Shown here one piece after another: positions 30,792 through 39,064 of a stretch of DNA of 49,093 nt. The DNA is from a virus, in the IMG/VR virus record IMGVR_UViG_3300034094_000316, positions 1-49,093 of that record; one strand, given 5' to 3'. The stretch's first letter is position 1. The number at the start of each line of letters is the position of its first letter. The position numbers and the translations under genes are program-made. The notes beneath the pieces are model-generated. The model was not told the DNA's origin. It saw only the letters and a list, made by a program, of their open reading frames with translations, and did not search any database.

Positions 30792-32366
30792 ATGACCACA
30801 GGTGATGTTGGACCTTATCGGCTGCAATTTACCAGTTCCAGGGGAGTTACTCGAGACATCCCTGGCCTGGACGATAGCGACGATATGTTCAAGGTAAAAT
30901 CGATCCAGAAGAAGTTCAGGGACTCTTGGACTCGGACACTTACGGATCTTTGGGAACTGACCACCAGCGGTGGATCCACGGCGAGCGTCTCCGGTGGTGT
31001 ACTGACCATCAGCTCGGGAACCACGGCCGGAGGTTTCGCAGAGCTGCTCTCGAAGGAAACCTTCACGATTCCCTTCCGAGCGATGATCGCCGTGCAGTCA
31101 GGGGGTACTCGGCAAGCCAACACGCACCACATCATTGAAGCTGTATCGGTAGATCCGGTCACCGGGATCCCCGATGGCAAGCACAGCCTTAGCATGGACA
31201 TCGGTGGTGCTGCCAACACGACGGTGACCAATATGGTCTACAGCGTGCAAAATGGCGGGTTGGTCCCTATCGCTTCGGCTGCCTCCGCGATTGTTTCAAC
31301 TGCCACCTATTCGATTCTCGAGCTCGAACCATTTTCCGACGAGTGTTATTTTCACTCCCGCGCGATGGATTCAACAGGTGGTCGCTCAAACTCCTATGTT
31401 CGTCACCAGCAGATTCCAGATCCAACCGCAGTTTACAAAATCCGCATCCGCTCGATGAATCATCAAGGGTTCAAGGCCGTTACCAACGCGGTCGCTGGTC
31501 CTGGCAATGTCATCCGTCTAACGTCGACCGCACACGGATACACGGGAACGCCGACGATTTGGGTCGAGTACCTCAACGGTGTCACCAATAACGGAGCGAC
31601 CTTGCGTGGTAATTACGCTGCCACGGTCATCGACGCTAACACGATTGATTTGACCGGAACGGTATTCTCCGGAGCCTATGTCACCGGATCTGGACAGATC
31701 GCACTTGCTGCAGCACCCGCAGCGATCAATTTCCAATCTCAGTTCATCAATTGCCAGGATTACGCAGAGCTTACCGCTGAAATCACCGCTGGCCGAGGTC
31801 AAACCGTCATTGGACAAAGCCTGGGCGTAATCCTAACCGGAGCGACCGCAACCACGACCAACATCGGAACTGTAACGGCCAACGTCGCTGGCCAAGCGGC
31901 TCACGATGCTGCGGTTACCGGCAATCCTGTGCGTGTAGCAGGTCGAGCACAAACAGCGGCCTATGCGAGCGTTGCGACCGGTGATGTGGCCGACCTCGTG
32001 TCCACTCTGCAAGGTGTATTGGTCACGCGCCCGTGGCAAATCCCCGAACTCGAATGGTCGTATGCCGCTGTCGCTGGGGGGGTGATCAATACGACCGACG
32101 TCGTTTTATCTGCGGCAGCCGGTGCTGGTCTTCGCCGCTACATCAATTCAATGCAGATCTCGAATAACTCAGCAGTTGCTACCGAAGTGGTCCTCAAGGA
32201 CGGTGCGACGGTCATTTGGCGAGGCCACCTTCCTGCTAACGCGCCGATGGCTGAGATCATTTTTGAGAATCCACTCAAGACCACGGCCAATACGGCTCTG
32301 AACTTTGCATGCATCACCACCGGTGCTGCGGTCTACGTCAATGCACAAGGATACACCGCACCGTAA
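30792..32366 (+). CDS. Large beta-rich virion structural protein
   Basis: The 524-residue protein is rich in Thr, Ala and Gly. Residues about 235-310 contain a block I recognise from phage structural proteins: VIRLTSTAHGYTGTPTIWVE, YLNGVTNNGATLRGNYAATV and IDANTIDLTGTVFSGAYVTG. The last 110 residues (WQIPELEWSYAAVAGGVINT, then INSMQISNNSAVATEVVLKD) look like a separate jelly-roll-type tip domain. No enzyme motif is visible. Located between the terminator-like and gp10-like genes, it may be a head or neck fibre that projects from the connector. The GGAGATAACC site precedes the ATG. Confidence 0.72.
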   Translation: MTTGDVGPYRLQFTSSRGVTRDIPGLDDSDDMFKVKSIQKKFRDSWTRTLTDLWELTTSGGSTASVSGGVLTISSGTTAGGFAELLSKETFTIPFRAMIAVQSGGTRQANTHHIIEAVSVDPVTGIPDGKHSLSMDIGGAANTTVTNMVYSVQNGGLVPIASAASAIVSTATYSILELEPFSDECYFHSRAMDSTGGRSNSYVRHQQIPDPTAVYKIRIRSMNHQGFKAVTNAVAGPGNVIRLTSTAHGYTGTPTIWVEYLNGVTNNGATLRGNYAATVIDANTIDLTGTVFSGAYVTGSGQIALAAAPAAINFQSQFINCQDYAELTAEITAGRGQTVIGQSLGVILTGATATTTNIGTVTANVAGQAAHDAAVTGNPVRVAGRAQTAAYASVATGDVADLVSTLQGVLVTRPWQIPELEWSYAAVAGGVINTTDVVLSAAAGAGLRRYINSMQISNNSAVATEVVLKDGATVIWRGHLPANAPMAEIIFENPLKTTANTALNFACITTGAAVYVNAQGYTAP

Positions 32367-32374
32367 GGACAACC

Positions 32375-32767
32375 ATGATCGGCGTCAAAGTCACCACCAA
32401 AAAATCATTCGACAAGGTCAAAGCCAAGGCTCAGCAAGGCAACTTCAAGAGCCTGGGCCATGCTGCTGCTTCGATCCGTTTGGTCGCTCGTCGCTCGATC
32501 AAGCGTCGGCAGACAGCTTCGATGCCAGGTACGCCCCCAAATACTCGCAAAGGACAACTCAAGCGAGCGATCGTCTATGCGATCGACAAGCAAAAAGGGA
32601 TCGCCACCATCGGGCCAGATATATCGGTCGTCGGAACGGCAGGCAAAGCACATGAGTTCGGAGGAAATTTCCGCAAGGAACGTTACCCGAAGCGGCCTTT
32701 CATGGGGCCAGCACTGGAAAAGGTCAAAGATCGATTACCCCCAATGTGGGCCAACAGCGTTCGTTAA
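32375..32767 (+). CDS. HK97 gp10-like tail/connector protein
   Basis: The ATG at 32375, directly after TAAGGACAACC, gives 130 residues. Typical gp10-like blocks are visible: AAASIRLVARRSIKRRQTAS, then MPGTPPNTRKGQLKRAIVYA, and the C-terminal AHEFGGNFRKERYPKRPFMG and PALEKVKDRLPPMW. This family (HK97 gp10, lambda gpZ-like) helps complete the tail or join it to the head. Basic composition and position are as expected. The longer upstream frame is out of register with any domain and is not used. Confidence 0.88.
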   Translation: MIGVKVTTKKSFDKVKAKAQQGNFKSLGHAAASIRLVARRSIKRRQTASMPGTPPNTRKGQLKRAIVYAIDKQKGIATIGPDISVVGTAGKAHEFGGNFRKERYPKRPFMGPALEKVKDRLPPMWANSVR

Positions 32768-32779
32768 GGAGAGAATTCG

Positions 32780-33229
32780 ATGGGTGTAAAACTAGGACTC
32801 GATGCAAGGCTTTATTTGAACTCCGGGACGTACGCGAGCCCCACTTGGTCGGGACTCAACAACGTGCGAGACCTAACACTGAACCTGGAAACAGGTGAAG
32901 CCGACGTTTCTACCCGAGGCAACGAGGGATGGCGCGCTACGGTGAGCACGCTAAAGGATGCATCGCTGGAATTCGAGTTGGTCATAGACCCAGAAGATTC
33001 CGGATTCACTTCCATCGTCAATGCATTTCTCCAAAACGAACCCGTTGAGTTCGTCGTACTCGATGGTCCTATCTCGGGGGAAGGAAGTGTTGGTTCCCAA
33101 GGCTTACGTGCGACGTTTCGCATCGCGAGCTTTTCTAGGAACGAAGCCCTCGAAGAGGCCGTCACTGCCTCGGTAACTGCCAAGCCAACGTACTCGGAAC
33201 ATCCGCCAGTTTGGATGACGGTCGGCTAA
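32780..33229 (+). CDS. Major tail tube protein
   Basis: The 149-residue protein has the tube-protein layout: GVKLGLDARLYLNSGTYASP, NNVRDLTLNLETGEADVSTR, a WRATVSTLKDASLEFELVID strand and the FRIASFSRNEALEEAVTASV closing region before PVWMTVG. Proteins of this size and beta pattern polymerise into the long-tail tube. An AAGGAGAG site stands seven bases before the ATG. The tail chaperone and tape measure genes follow, confirming the identity by synteny. Confidence 0.88.
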   Translation: MGVKLGLDARLYLNSGTYASPTWSGLNNVRDLTLNLETGEADVSTRGNEGWRATVSTLKDASLEFELVIDPEDSGFTSIVNAFLQNEPVEFVVLDGPISGEGSVGSQGLRATFRIASFSRNEALEEAVTASVTAKPTYSEHPPVWMTVG

Positions 33230-33266
33230 TACCCTGGACGCTACTTTCTCTTGGAGGTTTTAGAAC

Positions 33267-33761
33267 ATGCACAGTTTTGTGGATAACTCCCAGCGTACAT
33301 GGGAAGTCGCGATCAATGTCACGGCCGTCAAGCGGATCCGTGGTTTGCTGGGAATCGATCTTTACGCGCTGGTCGATGACGGATTCAAGTCCCTCTCGAA
33401 ACTCGTCTCTGATCCGGTCACGCTTGCCGATGTGCTGTACTGCTTGTGCAAAGACCAAGCAGACAAGCAATCAATCACAGACGAGGATTTCGGCAGAGCA
33501 CTCTCGGGGGATGTGATCACCCAAGCTGCAGATGCGTTCGTCGAGGAACTGATCGATTTTTTCCCAGATGCCCGCGCCAGGGCGAGTTTACGCAAGGCGA
33601 TCGAAGCGGGCAAGGCGGTTCGGGACAAGGTGATAAGCCACGCGGAGAAGATCCTCGATTCGATCAACCCCGAAACCGAAGCGCAGAAGTGGATCAACTC
33701 GTCTGGCACCTTGCCGGCGTCCTCGGGATCGACCCAGGACCATTTAGCCTCCGAGAGTTAA
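33267..33761 (+). CDS. Tail assembly chaperone, first gene (G-like)
   Basis: The 164-residue acidic helical protein (WEVAINVTAVKRIRGLLGID, then LVSDPVTLADVLYCLCKDQA and DAFVEELIDFFPDARARASL) lies between tube and tape measure, the invariant place of the tail chaperone pair. In lambda the G reading frame is extended by a -1 frameshift into T. Here the second frame is also -1 relative to this one and overlaps by 73 bases, but a separate GTG start exists. GGAGG stands upstream of the ATG at a slightly long distance. Confidence 0.82.
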   Translation: MHSFVDNSQRTWEVAINVTAVKRIRGLLGIDLYALVDDGFKSLSKLVSDPVTLADVLYCLCKDQADKQSITDEDFGRALSGDVITQAADAFVEELIDFFPDARARASLRKAIEAGKAVRDKVISHAEKILDSINPETEAQKWINSSGTLPASSGSTQDHLASES

Positions 33762-33976
33762 TTGCGATGGGGGAAGCCCGCAGCCAGGTGCTCTGGAATC
33801 ACACCTCCAGCGTTCTGGCGATGCTTGCCAACATCCATCGCGATGCCAAGCGCTCGAAAGTCTACCACCCTGCGGATTTCAATCCGCACGCAAAGAAACG
33901 AATCCAACGTCGAACGATGGTTGGGATCCAGGCCCTGAAACACATCTTCATCGATCGCCAAAGTGAGTTGCAATAG
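33689..33976 (+). CDS. Tail assembly chaperone, second gene (T-like)
   Basis: The 95-residue product, from a GTG at 33689, reads MDQLVWHLAGVLGIDPGPFS, LRELIAMGEARSQVLWNHTS, VLAMLANIHRDAKRSKVYHP and ADFNPHAKKR. The W..LAG..G-x-x-P-x-x-x-x-L-x-E-L..M..W-x-x-T-x-x-x-x-A-x-x-x-N order is a pattern common in the second chaperone gene of siphophages. The longer frame upstream is basic and meaningless, supporting the GTG. No good slippery heptamer was found in the overlap, so re-initiation coupled to the upstream gene is favoured over frameshifting, although a frameshift product cannot be excluded. Confidence 0.75.
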   Translation: MDQLVWHLAGVLGIDPGPFSLRELIAMGEARSQVLWNHTSSVLAMLANIHRDAKRSKVYHPADFNPHAKKRIQRRTMVGIQALKHIFIDRQSELQ

Positions 33977-33978
33977 TC

Positions 33979-35970
33979 ATGGCCTCCAGTTCAAGCATTA
34001 AAGCCGGTGCAGCCTACATCGAGCTCTACACCAAAGACTCTCGTCTGGTGAAGGGGCTAAACGATGCAGCCAAAAGGCTGGATGCCTTTGGCAAGAGTCT
34101 CCAAGGGATCGGAACCAAGATGGCCATGCTCGGTGCGGGGATCGTTACCCCACTTGCCGGTGCTGCCAAGGTCTTTGCCGACATGGGGAGCGATATGGTC
34201 GACATGAGCCAACGCACTGGCGTTTCTGTGGAAGCCTTGTCGGAACTGGGGTTTGCTGCTGAGCAGTCCGGTGCCGACCTGGGGACTCTCGAAGGTTCCT
34301 TAAAGAAGATGCAGAAGATGCTCTTCGAAGCAGCATCCGGTTCGCAAGCGGCACAGGAAACCCTCGCATCGCTGGGACTCAGTGTGGCGCAACTTTCGAA
34401 ACTATCGCCCGACGAGCAATTCAAAGTGATTGCCGATCGGATGTCTCAGATCACCGATCCGACATTGAAAACCGCCACCGCAATGGCGATCTTCGGGAAA
34501 TCCGGCACGCAGCTCCTGCCCATGTTATCGAGCGGTGCGCAAGGAATCGAAGAACTCCAGCAACAAGCCCGCGACCTGGGGCTGACCATGGCAACCGACG
34601 ATGCCCAAGCCGCAGAAGCCTTTGGGGACCGTATCGATGTGTTGTGGAAGGTGCTCAAGAAAACCGTATTTACCATCGGTTCGGCATTAGAACCAGTTCT
34701 CTCGGCGATGATCGATTCGACCGTTCGGATTGTGGTGGCCACCAGTGATTGGATCAAGAACAACAAAGACTTGATCGTCACTGTGTTTAAAGTCGGCATG
34801 GCAATCGCAGCCGGTGGCGCAGCGATTGTCGCGTTGGGAGCAGCGGCCGTTGGACTCGGCACGGTCTTTAGTGCAGCAGCCACGGTACTCGTGGGGATCG
34901 GTCAAGGGATCGCGATCCTGGGAACTGCGATCGCAGCGCTACTTTCTCCGATTGGTTTGACTATCGCAGGCCTTGCAGCCTTGGTCGGCTACCTCGTCTA
35001 CACCAGCGAGGCTGGTACGCAGGCGATGCAGTGGCTCGGGGATCGATTCAATGAACTCAAAGATACGGCACTCGCGGCCTGGAAAGGGATCGGCGATGCG
35101 CTCGCGGCAGGTGACATCGCACTAGCTGGCAAGATCCTATGGCTCACGCTGAAAATGGAATGGCAACGCGGTGTCGCGTTCCTGCAGTCGAAGTGGCTGG
35201 ACTTCAAAGGATTCTTCATCGGTATTTTCCAAAGCGCGGTCTACAGCGTTGCAGGTCTGATGACCGACGCGTGGGCAGGTCTGCAAACCGGTTGGCTTGA
35301 AACCACGCACTTCATCGCCGATAGCTGGACGGTTCTTATTAGCCTTCTTCAAAAAGGCTGGAACCGATTTAGTGGATTCTTTCAACAGGTGTGGGCCCGC
35401 ATTCAAGGTCTCTTTGGAGATACCAACGCCGAGGCTCAGATTGCCAAGATCAACGAAGAGATTGCAAAGCAAGATGAGCTGATCAACAACTCTCAAAACC
35501 AAACGATCCTCGATCGCGAGAAGCAGCGTCAAAAGGCTCGCAACCAAATCGAGCAAGATCGCCAAGGTGCGCAGTCGGCACTCTCGGATATGCAAGCCCA
35601 AGAGCAATCTGCGCTGGCTGCAGCCAATCAGAAAGCTTTGGCCGACTCTGCTGCCGAGCTCGAGAAAGCCAAAGGGGAGTGGAAAGCCGCTTTGGGTGAA
35701 GCTGCGCAAAAGCGAGCTGAAACCTCCCCTGGGTCACCGAGCAAATTCTCCTTGTCTGGGCTCGGCTTACCTGACCTGGGCAGCATGGATCAAACGCTAG
35801 CCGAGACCAAGAAGAAAACGGATGTCGTGGGAACCTTCAATCCCATTGCTGCCATGAACCTCGGATCCGATTCGCTGGGCGAGCGCACTGCTCGGGCTAC
35901 CGAAGAGGTCGCGACCAACACCAAGAAACTCGTTCAGCAAGCCGACCGCGGTGGCTTGGTCTTTGGATAG
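33979..35970 (+). CDS. Tail tape measure protein
   Basis: The 663-residue protein determines tail length. It starts ASSSSIKAGAAYIELYTKDS, followed by LDAFGKSLQGIGTKMAMLGA and VFADMGSDMVDMSQRTGVSV, a TMP N-terminal pattern. Residues about 268-335 contain two long hydrophobic segments (VFKVGMAIAAGGAAIVALGA, then AATVLVGIGQGIAILGTAIA), probably the part that enters the host membrane. A coiled coil covers about 480-590, rich in Gln, Ala and Glu. The length predicts a tail of roughly 100 nm by the usual 1.5 Angstrom per residue rule. It begins two bases after the chaperone stop. Confidence 0.92.
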   Translation: MASSSSIKAGAAYIELYTKDSRLVKGLNDAAKRLDAFGKSLQGIGTKMAMLGAGIVTPLAGAAKVFADMGSDMVDMSQRTGVSVEALSELGFAAEQSGADLGTLEGSLKKMQKMLFEAASGSQAAQETLASLGLSVAQLSKLSPDEQFKVIADRMSQITDPTLKTATAMAIFGKSGTQLLPMLSSGAQGIEELQQQARDLGLTMATDDAQAAEAFGDRIDVLWKVLKKTVFTIGSALEPVLSAMIDSTVRIVVATSDWIKNNKDLIVTVFKVGMAIAAGGAAIVALGAAAVGLGTVFSAAATVLVGIGQGIAILGTAIAALLSPIGLTIAGLAALVGYLVYTSEAGTQAMQWLGDRFNELKDTALAAWKGIGDALAAGDIALAGKILWLTLKMEWQRGVAFLQSKWLDFKGFFIGIFQSAVYSVAGLMTDAWAGLQTGWLETTHFIADSWTVLISLLQKGWNRFSGFFQQVWARIQGLFGDTNAEAQIAKINEEIAKQDELINNSQNQTILDREKQRQKARNQIEQDRQGAQSALSDMQAQEQSALAAANQKALADSAAELEKAKGEWKAALGEAAQKRAETSPGSPSKFSLSGLGLPDLGSMDQTLAETKKKTDVVGTFNPIAAMNLGSDSLGERTARATEEVATNTKKLVQQADRGGLVFG

Positions 35971-35981
35971 GAGAAACCCAA

Positions 35982-36773
35982 ATGGTCGAACCAGTAATAA
36001 TCGAACGCTTCGATTCCAAAGAAGCGACCGAGAGCAAAGACGGTCCGACTCATGATCTTGTCTACATGATCATGAATACCGAGCAGTACTCTGTGGCCAA
36101 GAACCTCATGGCATCGGCGGTACCCGATAAAGTCGGTGACTTGTTCTTGGATGACTACCACATCGTCCACTTAGGCAACGGCGTTTGGGAAGGGACCGCT
36201 CATTATGTCAAATGGAAAAGCGAGTCGCAGTATTCGTTTGACACCGGAGGCGGCACCCAGCACGTTACCCAAAGCATCGTCAATGTTGGTAAGTATGCTG
36301 CCACTGGATTCACCGCACCAGATTTCATGGGCGCGATTGGGGTAACGGACGATCGCGTAGAAGGCACCGACATCACCGTTCCGGTTTTTAATTTCACCGA
36401 GACGCACTATATCGAAAAAGCCCTTGTCACTGGTGCGTACAAGCTCGCGCTGTTTAACCTCACGGGCAAAGTCAACGGCTCAGGATTTAAGGGGTTTGCC
36501 AAAGGAGAAGTGCTGTTCCTCGGAGCAAGTGGATCGAAGCGTGGTCTGGACGATTGGGAGATCACGTTTCGATTCGCTGCCAGTCCCAACGTCGTGGGAT
36601 TATCACTGGGAAGTATAACTGGAATATCCAAAGAGGGCTGGCAGTACCTTTGGGTTCGCTTCATTGATGACGAGGATCCCACCGCTAAGGCGCTAATCAA
36701 ACGACCCGTCTCTGCCTACGTCGAGCAAGTCTATTCCTACGGTGACTTCAGTAACCTTGGGATCGGAGTCTAA
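35982..36773 (+). CDS. Distal tail-like protein, 263 aa
   Basis: TAGGAG lies at normal distance before the ATG. The protein reads MVEPVIIERFDSKEATESKD, then DLFLDDYHIVHLGNGVWEGT, HYVKWKSESQYSFDTGGGTQ and, near the end, WQYLWVRFIDDEDPTAKALI. It is beta-rich with no membrane segment. Its place directly after the tape measure fits the distal tail or baseplate hub protein, but sequence similarity to Dit proteins is not visible by eye. In planctomycete prophages I recall comparable proteins in this place. Confidence 0.7.
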   Translation: MVEPVIIERFDSKEATESKDGPTHDLVYMIMNTEQYSVAKNLMASAVPDKVGDLFLDDYHIVHLGNGVWEGTAHYVKWKSESQYSFDTGGGTQHVTQSIVNVGKYAATGFTAPDFMGAIGVTDDRVEGTDITVPVFNFTETHYIEKALVTGAYKLALFNLTGKVNGSGFKGFAKGEVLFLGASGSKRGLDDWEITFRFAASPNVVGLSLGSITGISKEGWQYLWVRFIDDEDPTAKALIKRPVSAYVEQVYSYGDFSNLGIGV

Positions 36774-36776
36774 TCG

Positions 36777-37448
36777 ATGGGAGACAAGTTCCATAAGGTG
36801 ATGCCAGGCGATCCACTGAAGATTCCAGCAGAGGCGTGGAATGCTTTAGTGGATCTGTCCCAAGCACAAAAGAACCAGCAGCATGACCTGCTGAGTCAGG
36901 TCGAAGGAACTTCCAGACAAAACAATCTGGCCAAGGTGCGAAACCAAACGGGTATCGATTTAGATCGATTCGCGATCGTTGCACTCGGGACTCCGATCAT
37001 CACACCCGCTGCGAACCTCAGGGAGTTTAAACGACAAACCAGCTTTCAAGGGCTAGTTCCGGGAGCTACTTCCGGATCGCGGTTTGGGGTGCTGCTTGAA
37101 CCACTCAAAAACAACACCATCGGCACCGCAGCAGTCGCAGGATGCGTAATCGCCAGAGTGGCTGTCGGGCTGACTGCTTACAACTGCGCAGAAACACTTT
37201 CTGGTCAAACCGGCTATCTGCGAAGTGTTCCGCATGGGCCAGCCTCGGTGCTTTGGATCGAAGACTCGGGGGAAGTGCGATGGGCGGTCATTCGCTTTGA
37301 TGATGCCAATTACGAAGAGATCGTCTTTATCACAAGCAACATTCCCGACGGAAATGGCTACTACCCCGGAGTGGTTCAGAAGTTCGACGTAACGACCAAG
37401 TCGTGGAACACGGCCTTTGATTGCAAAGTGGTGGATGCCAACAAATGA
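36777..37448 (+). CDS. Virion-associated hypothetical protein, 223 aa
   Basis: The ATG follows GGAGTCTAATCG, only three bases after the previous stop. MGDKFHKVMPGDPLKIPAEA and WNALVDLSQAQKNQQHDLLS begin the protein, followed by beta segments (IDLDRFAIVALGTPIITPAA, then SRFGVLLEPLKNNTIGTAAV). The opening phrase PGDPLxIPAxAWN is seen in other phage structural proteins of planctomycete-type elements. It probably forms part of the tail tip. The final base pair of the stop overlaps the next ATG. Confidence 0.68.
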   Translation: MGDKFHKVMPGDPLKIPAEAWNALVDLSQAQKNQQHDLLSQVEGTSRQNNLAKVRNQTGIDLDRFAIVALGTPIITPAANLREFKRQTSFQGLVPGATSGSRFGVLLEPLKNNTIGTAAVAGCVIARVAVGLTAYNCAETLSGQTGYLRSVPHGPASVLWIEDSGEVRWAVIRFDDANYEEIVFITSNIPDGNGYYPGVVQKFDVTTKSWNTAFDCKVVDANK

Positions 37449-39064
37449 CACTCTACCCACGTCGATACATCGCAACCTTCATCGCCGGTACCCAGGAGTC
37501 GTTACCACTCTATGCAGCCACTTGCACCGAAAAGCGCTCCGGGCAAGGTCCAAAGCGTCAACTTGGTTTTTTCATTGGCATCATTAACGGAGAGCCATTG
37601 TATGCAGTTTCTAGTTGTGAATTCCCTCAGATGGGCCGTTACCTTATGCACTATGTGGGGTTTGACGTGCTGCCCATTTATGCAATCGTCTGTTGTGAGG
37701 TATCCTCAAGCGGATCATCCGGCAGTAGCGGTTCGTCGGGCTCATCAGGTTCCTCTGGATCGGCGAGCTCAAGTGGCTCGTCAGGTTCTTCGGGTTCAAG
37801 CGGCTCCTCGGGATCGAGCGGTGGCAGTGGATCATCCGGATCCGGCACTCCTCCTGGATCCAACGGAAGCTCCGGTTCCTCCGGCTCAAGCGGGAGCTCA
37901 GGGTCCAGCGGATACTCCGGATCCAGTGGCTCGTCTGGTAGCAGTGGATCATCCGGCTCGAGTGGCTCATCGGGAAGCTCCGGATCAAGCGGTAGCTCTG
38001 GCTCGTCGGGTTCGAGCGGGTCCTCTGGTAGCTCCGGGACTTCAGGAAGCTCTGGGAGTTCTGGAAGCTCTGGATCATCGGGAGCATCTAGTTCCAGTGG
38101 GACATCCGGCCAATCAAGTGGGATTGGATCATCGGGATCCAGCGGATCAGGTTCTAAGCCTTCAGGCTCGTCTGGCTCATCCGGATCGAGCGGTGCGAGT
38201 GGATCGGCAGGCTCATCGGGTGGCTCGACCTCAAGTGGCACATCGGGCACGATTGGATCGGGTAGTTCGAGTTCGAGCGGGTCGTCTGGGTCATCTGGCT
38301 CAAGCGGTAGCGCTGGGTCCAGTGGATCGAGCGAATCAAGAGGATCCTCAGGCTCATCCGGATCAAAACCTTCAGGTAGTAGCGGCTCGGGTTCCCAGCC
38401 ATCCGGCTCGCAAGGTAGCTCTGGATCATCTAGCGGATCGGGTTCAGGCGGAACGTCAGGTTCCAGTGGATCATCAGGTTCCAGTGGTTCCGTGGGATCA
38501 AGTGGGACCTCCGGACAGAGCGGATCCGTTGGTTCAAGCGGCACGAGCGGCTCGAGTGGATCAAGCAGTTCCTCTGGCTCTTCAGGATCGAAACCATCTG
38601 GTTCAAGCGGTTCAGGTGCACAGTCCGGTTCGCAAAGCGGCAGCAAGCCTTCGGGTTCTGGTTCTTCAGGGCAAAGCTCTAGTGGTTCGGTATCTGGATC
38701 CGGTTCTGGTTCCGGCTCTGGAATAAAGCCTTCGGGAGGCTCAGGCAGTGGCGCTAGCTCAAGCGGCATTGGTTCAAGCGGATCTGGTAGCTCCGGGAGT
38801 TCAGGCAGTTCCGGTAGCTCTGGTCAATCGTCCGGATCGAGTGGGTCGGGATCAAGCGGCTCAGGCTCGAGCGGCAATTGCTGTTGTCCTTGTTACTACG
38901 TCTGGAACGGCCTTGGCTGGAATCCTGTGAGTGTGCCAGATCCTTGCAGAGAGCAAAACGGACCATTCGAAGCGACCTGCTTTTGTGCGGGGTTGGCACC
39001 AGGCACGCCAGGAACATTTATCGGAGAAGTCAGATACACCGGTTGTCAGGAGATATTTTCATGA
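37445..39064 (+). CDS. Ser/Gly-repeat tail fibre-like protein, 539 aa
   Basis: The ATG at 37445 overlaps the previous stop (ATGA). Three parts are visible. Residues 1-86 hold three related short repeats ending in YA and Cys: ESLPLYAATC, GEPLYAVSSC and DVLPIYAIVCC. Residues 87-477 are an uninterrupted Ser/Gly tract built on Ser-Ser-Gly, with rare Ala, Thr, Gln, Lys and Pro. Residues 478-539 form a Cys-rich cap starting NCCCPCYYVWNGLGWNPVSV, with PCREQNGPFEATCFCAG and GTFIGEVRYTGCQEIF. The tract could be a long flexible or glycosylated stalk presenting the cap as receptor-binding end. The following overlapping glycosyltransferase and methyltransferase genes fit a glycosylated stalk. The order after the distal tail genes suits a fibre. 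Function is inferred from architecture. Confidence 0.8.
   Translation: MTLYPRRYIATFIAGTQESLPLYAATCTEKRSGQGPKRQLGFFIGIINGEPLYAVSSCEFPQMGRYLMHYVGFDVLPIYAIVCCEVSSSGSSGSSGSSGSSGSSGSASSSGSSGSSGSSGSSGSSGGSGSSGSGTPPGSNGSSGSSGSSGSSGSSGYSGSSGSSGSSGSSGSSGSSGSSGSSGSSGSSGSSGSSGSSGTSGSSGSSGSSGSSGASSSSGTSGQSSGIGSSGSSGSGSKPSGSSGSSGSSGASGSAGSSGGSTSSGTSGTIGSGSSSSSGSSGSSGSSGSAGSSGSSESRGSSGSSGSKPSGSSGSGSQPSGSQGSSGSSSGSGSGGTSGSSGSSGSSGSVGSSGTSGQSGSVGSSGTSGSSGSSSSSGSSGSKPSGSSGSGAQSGSQSGSKPSGSGSSGQSSSGSVSGSGSGSGSGIKPSGGSGSGASSSGIGSSGSGSSGSSGSSGSSGQSSGSSGSGSSGSGSSGNCCCPCYYVWNGLGWNPVSVPDPCREQNGPFEATCFCAGLAPGTPGTFIGEVRYTGCQEIFS
37703..38875 (+). repeat. Ser-Ser-Gly coding repeat, 1173 bases
   Basis: The bases encode 391 residues of Ser/Gly repeat. 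The DNA units use many synonymous codons (TCA, TCC, TCG, AGC, AGT; GGC, GGA, GGT, GGG) so that no long exact tandem array is visible at DNA level, although GGATCATC, GGCTCATC and GTTCAAGCGG recur frequently. Confidence 0.9.

Noticed and set aside
33681-33761. Lambda-like -1 frameshift site in the chaperone overlap
   Set aside because: No slippery heptamer was found in the overlap, and a GTG start fits the beginning of the second protein. Left open as a minor possibility.
37678-38769. Minus-strand 363-codon frame rich in Pro, Glu, Asp and Leu
   Set aside because: It is the complement of the Ser/Gly repeat: Ser and Gly codons read backward give Pro, Glu, Asp and Leu-type codons. No ribosome site or independent motif.
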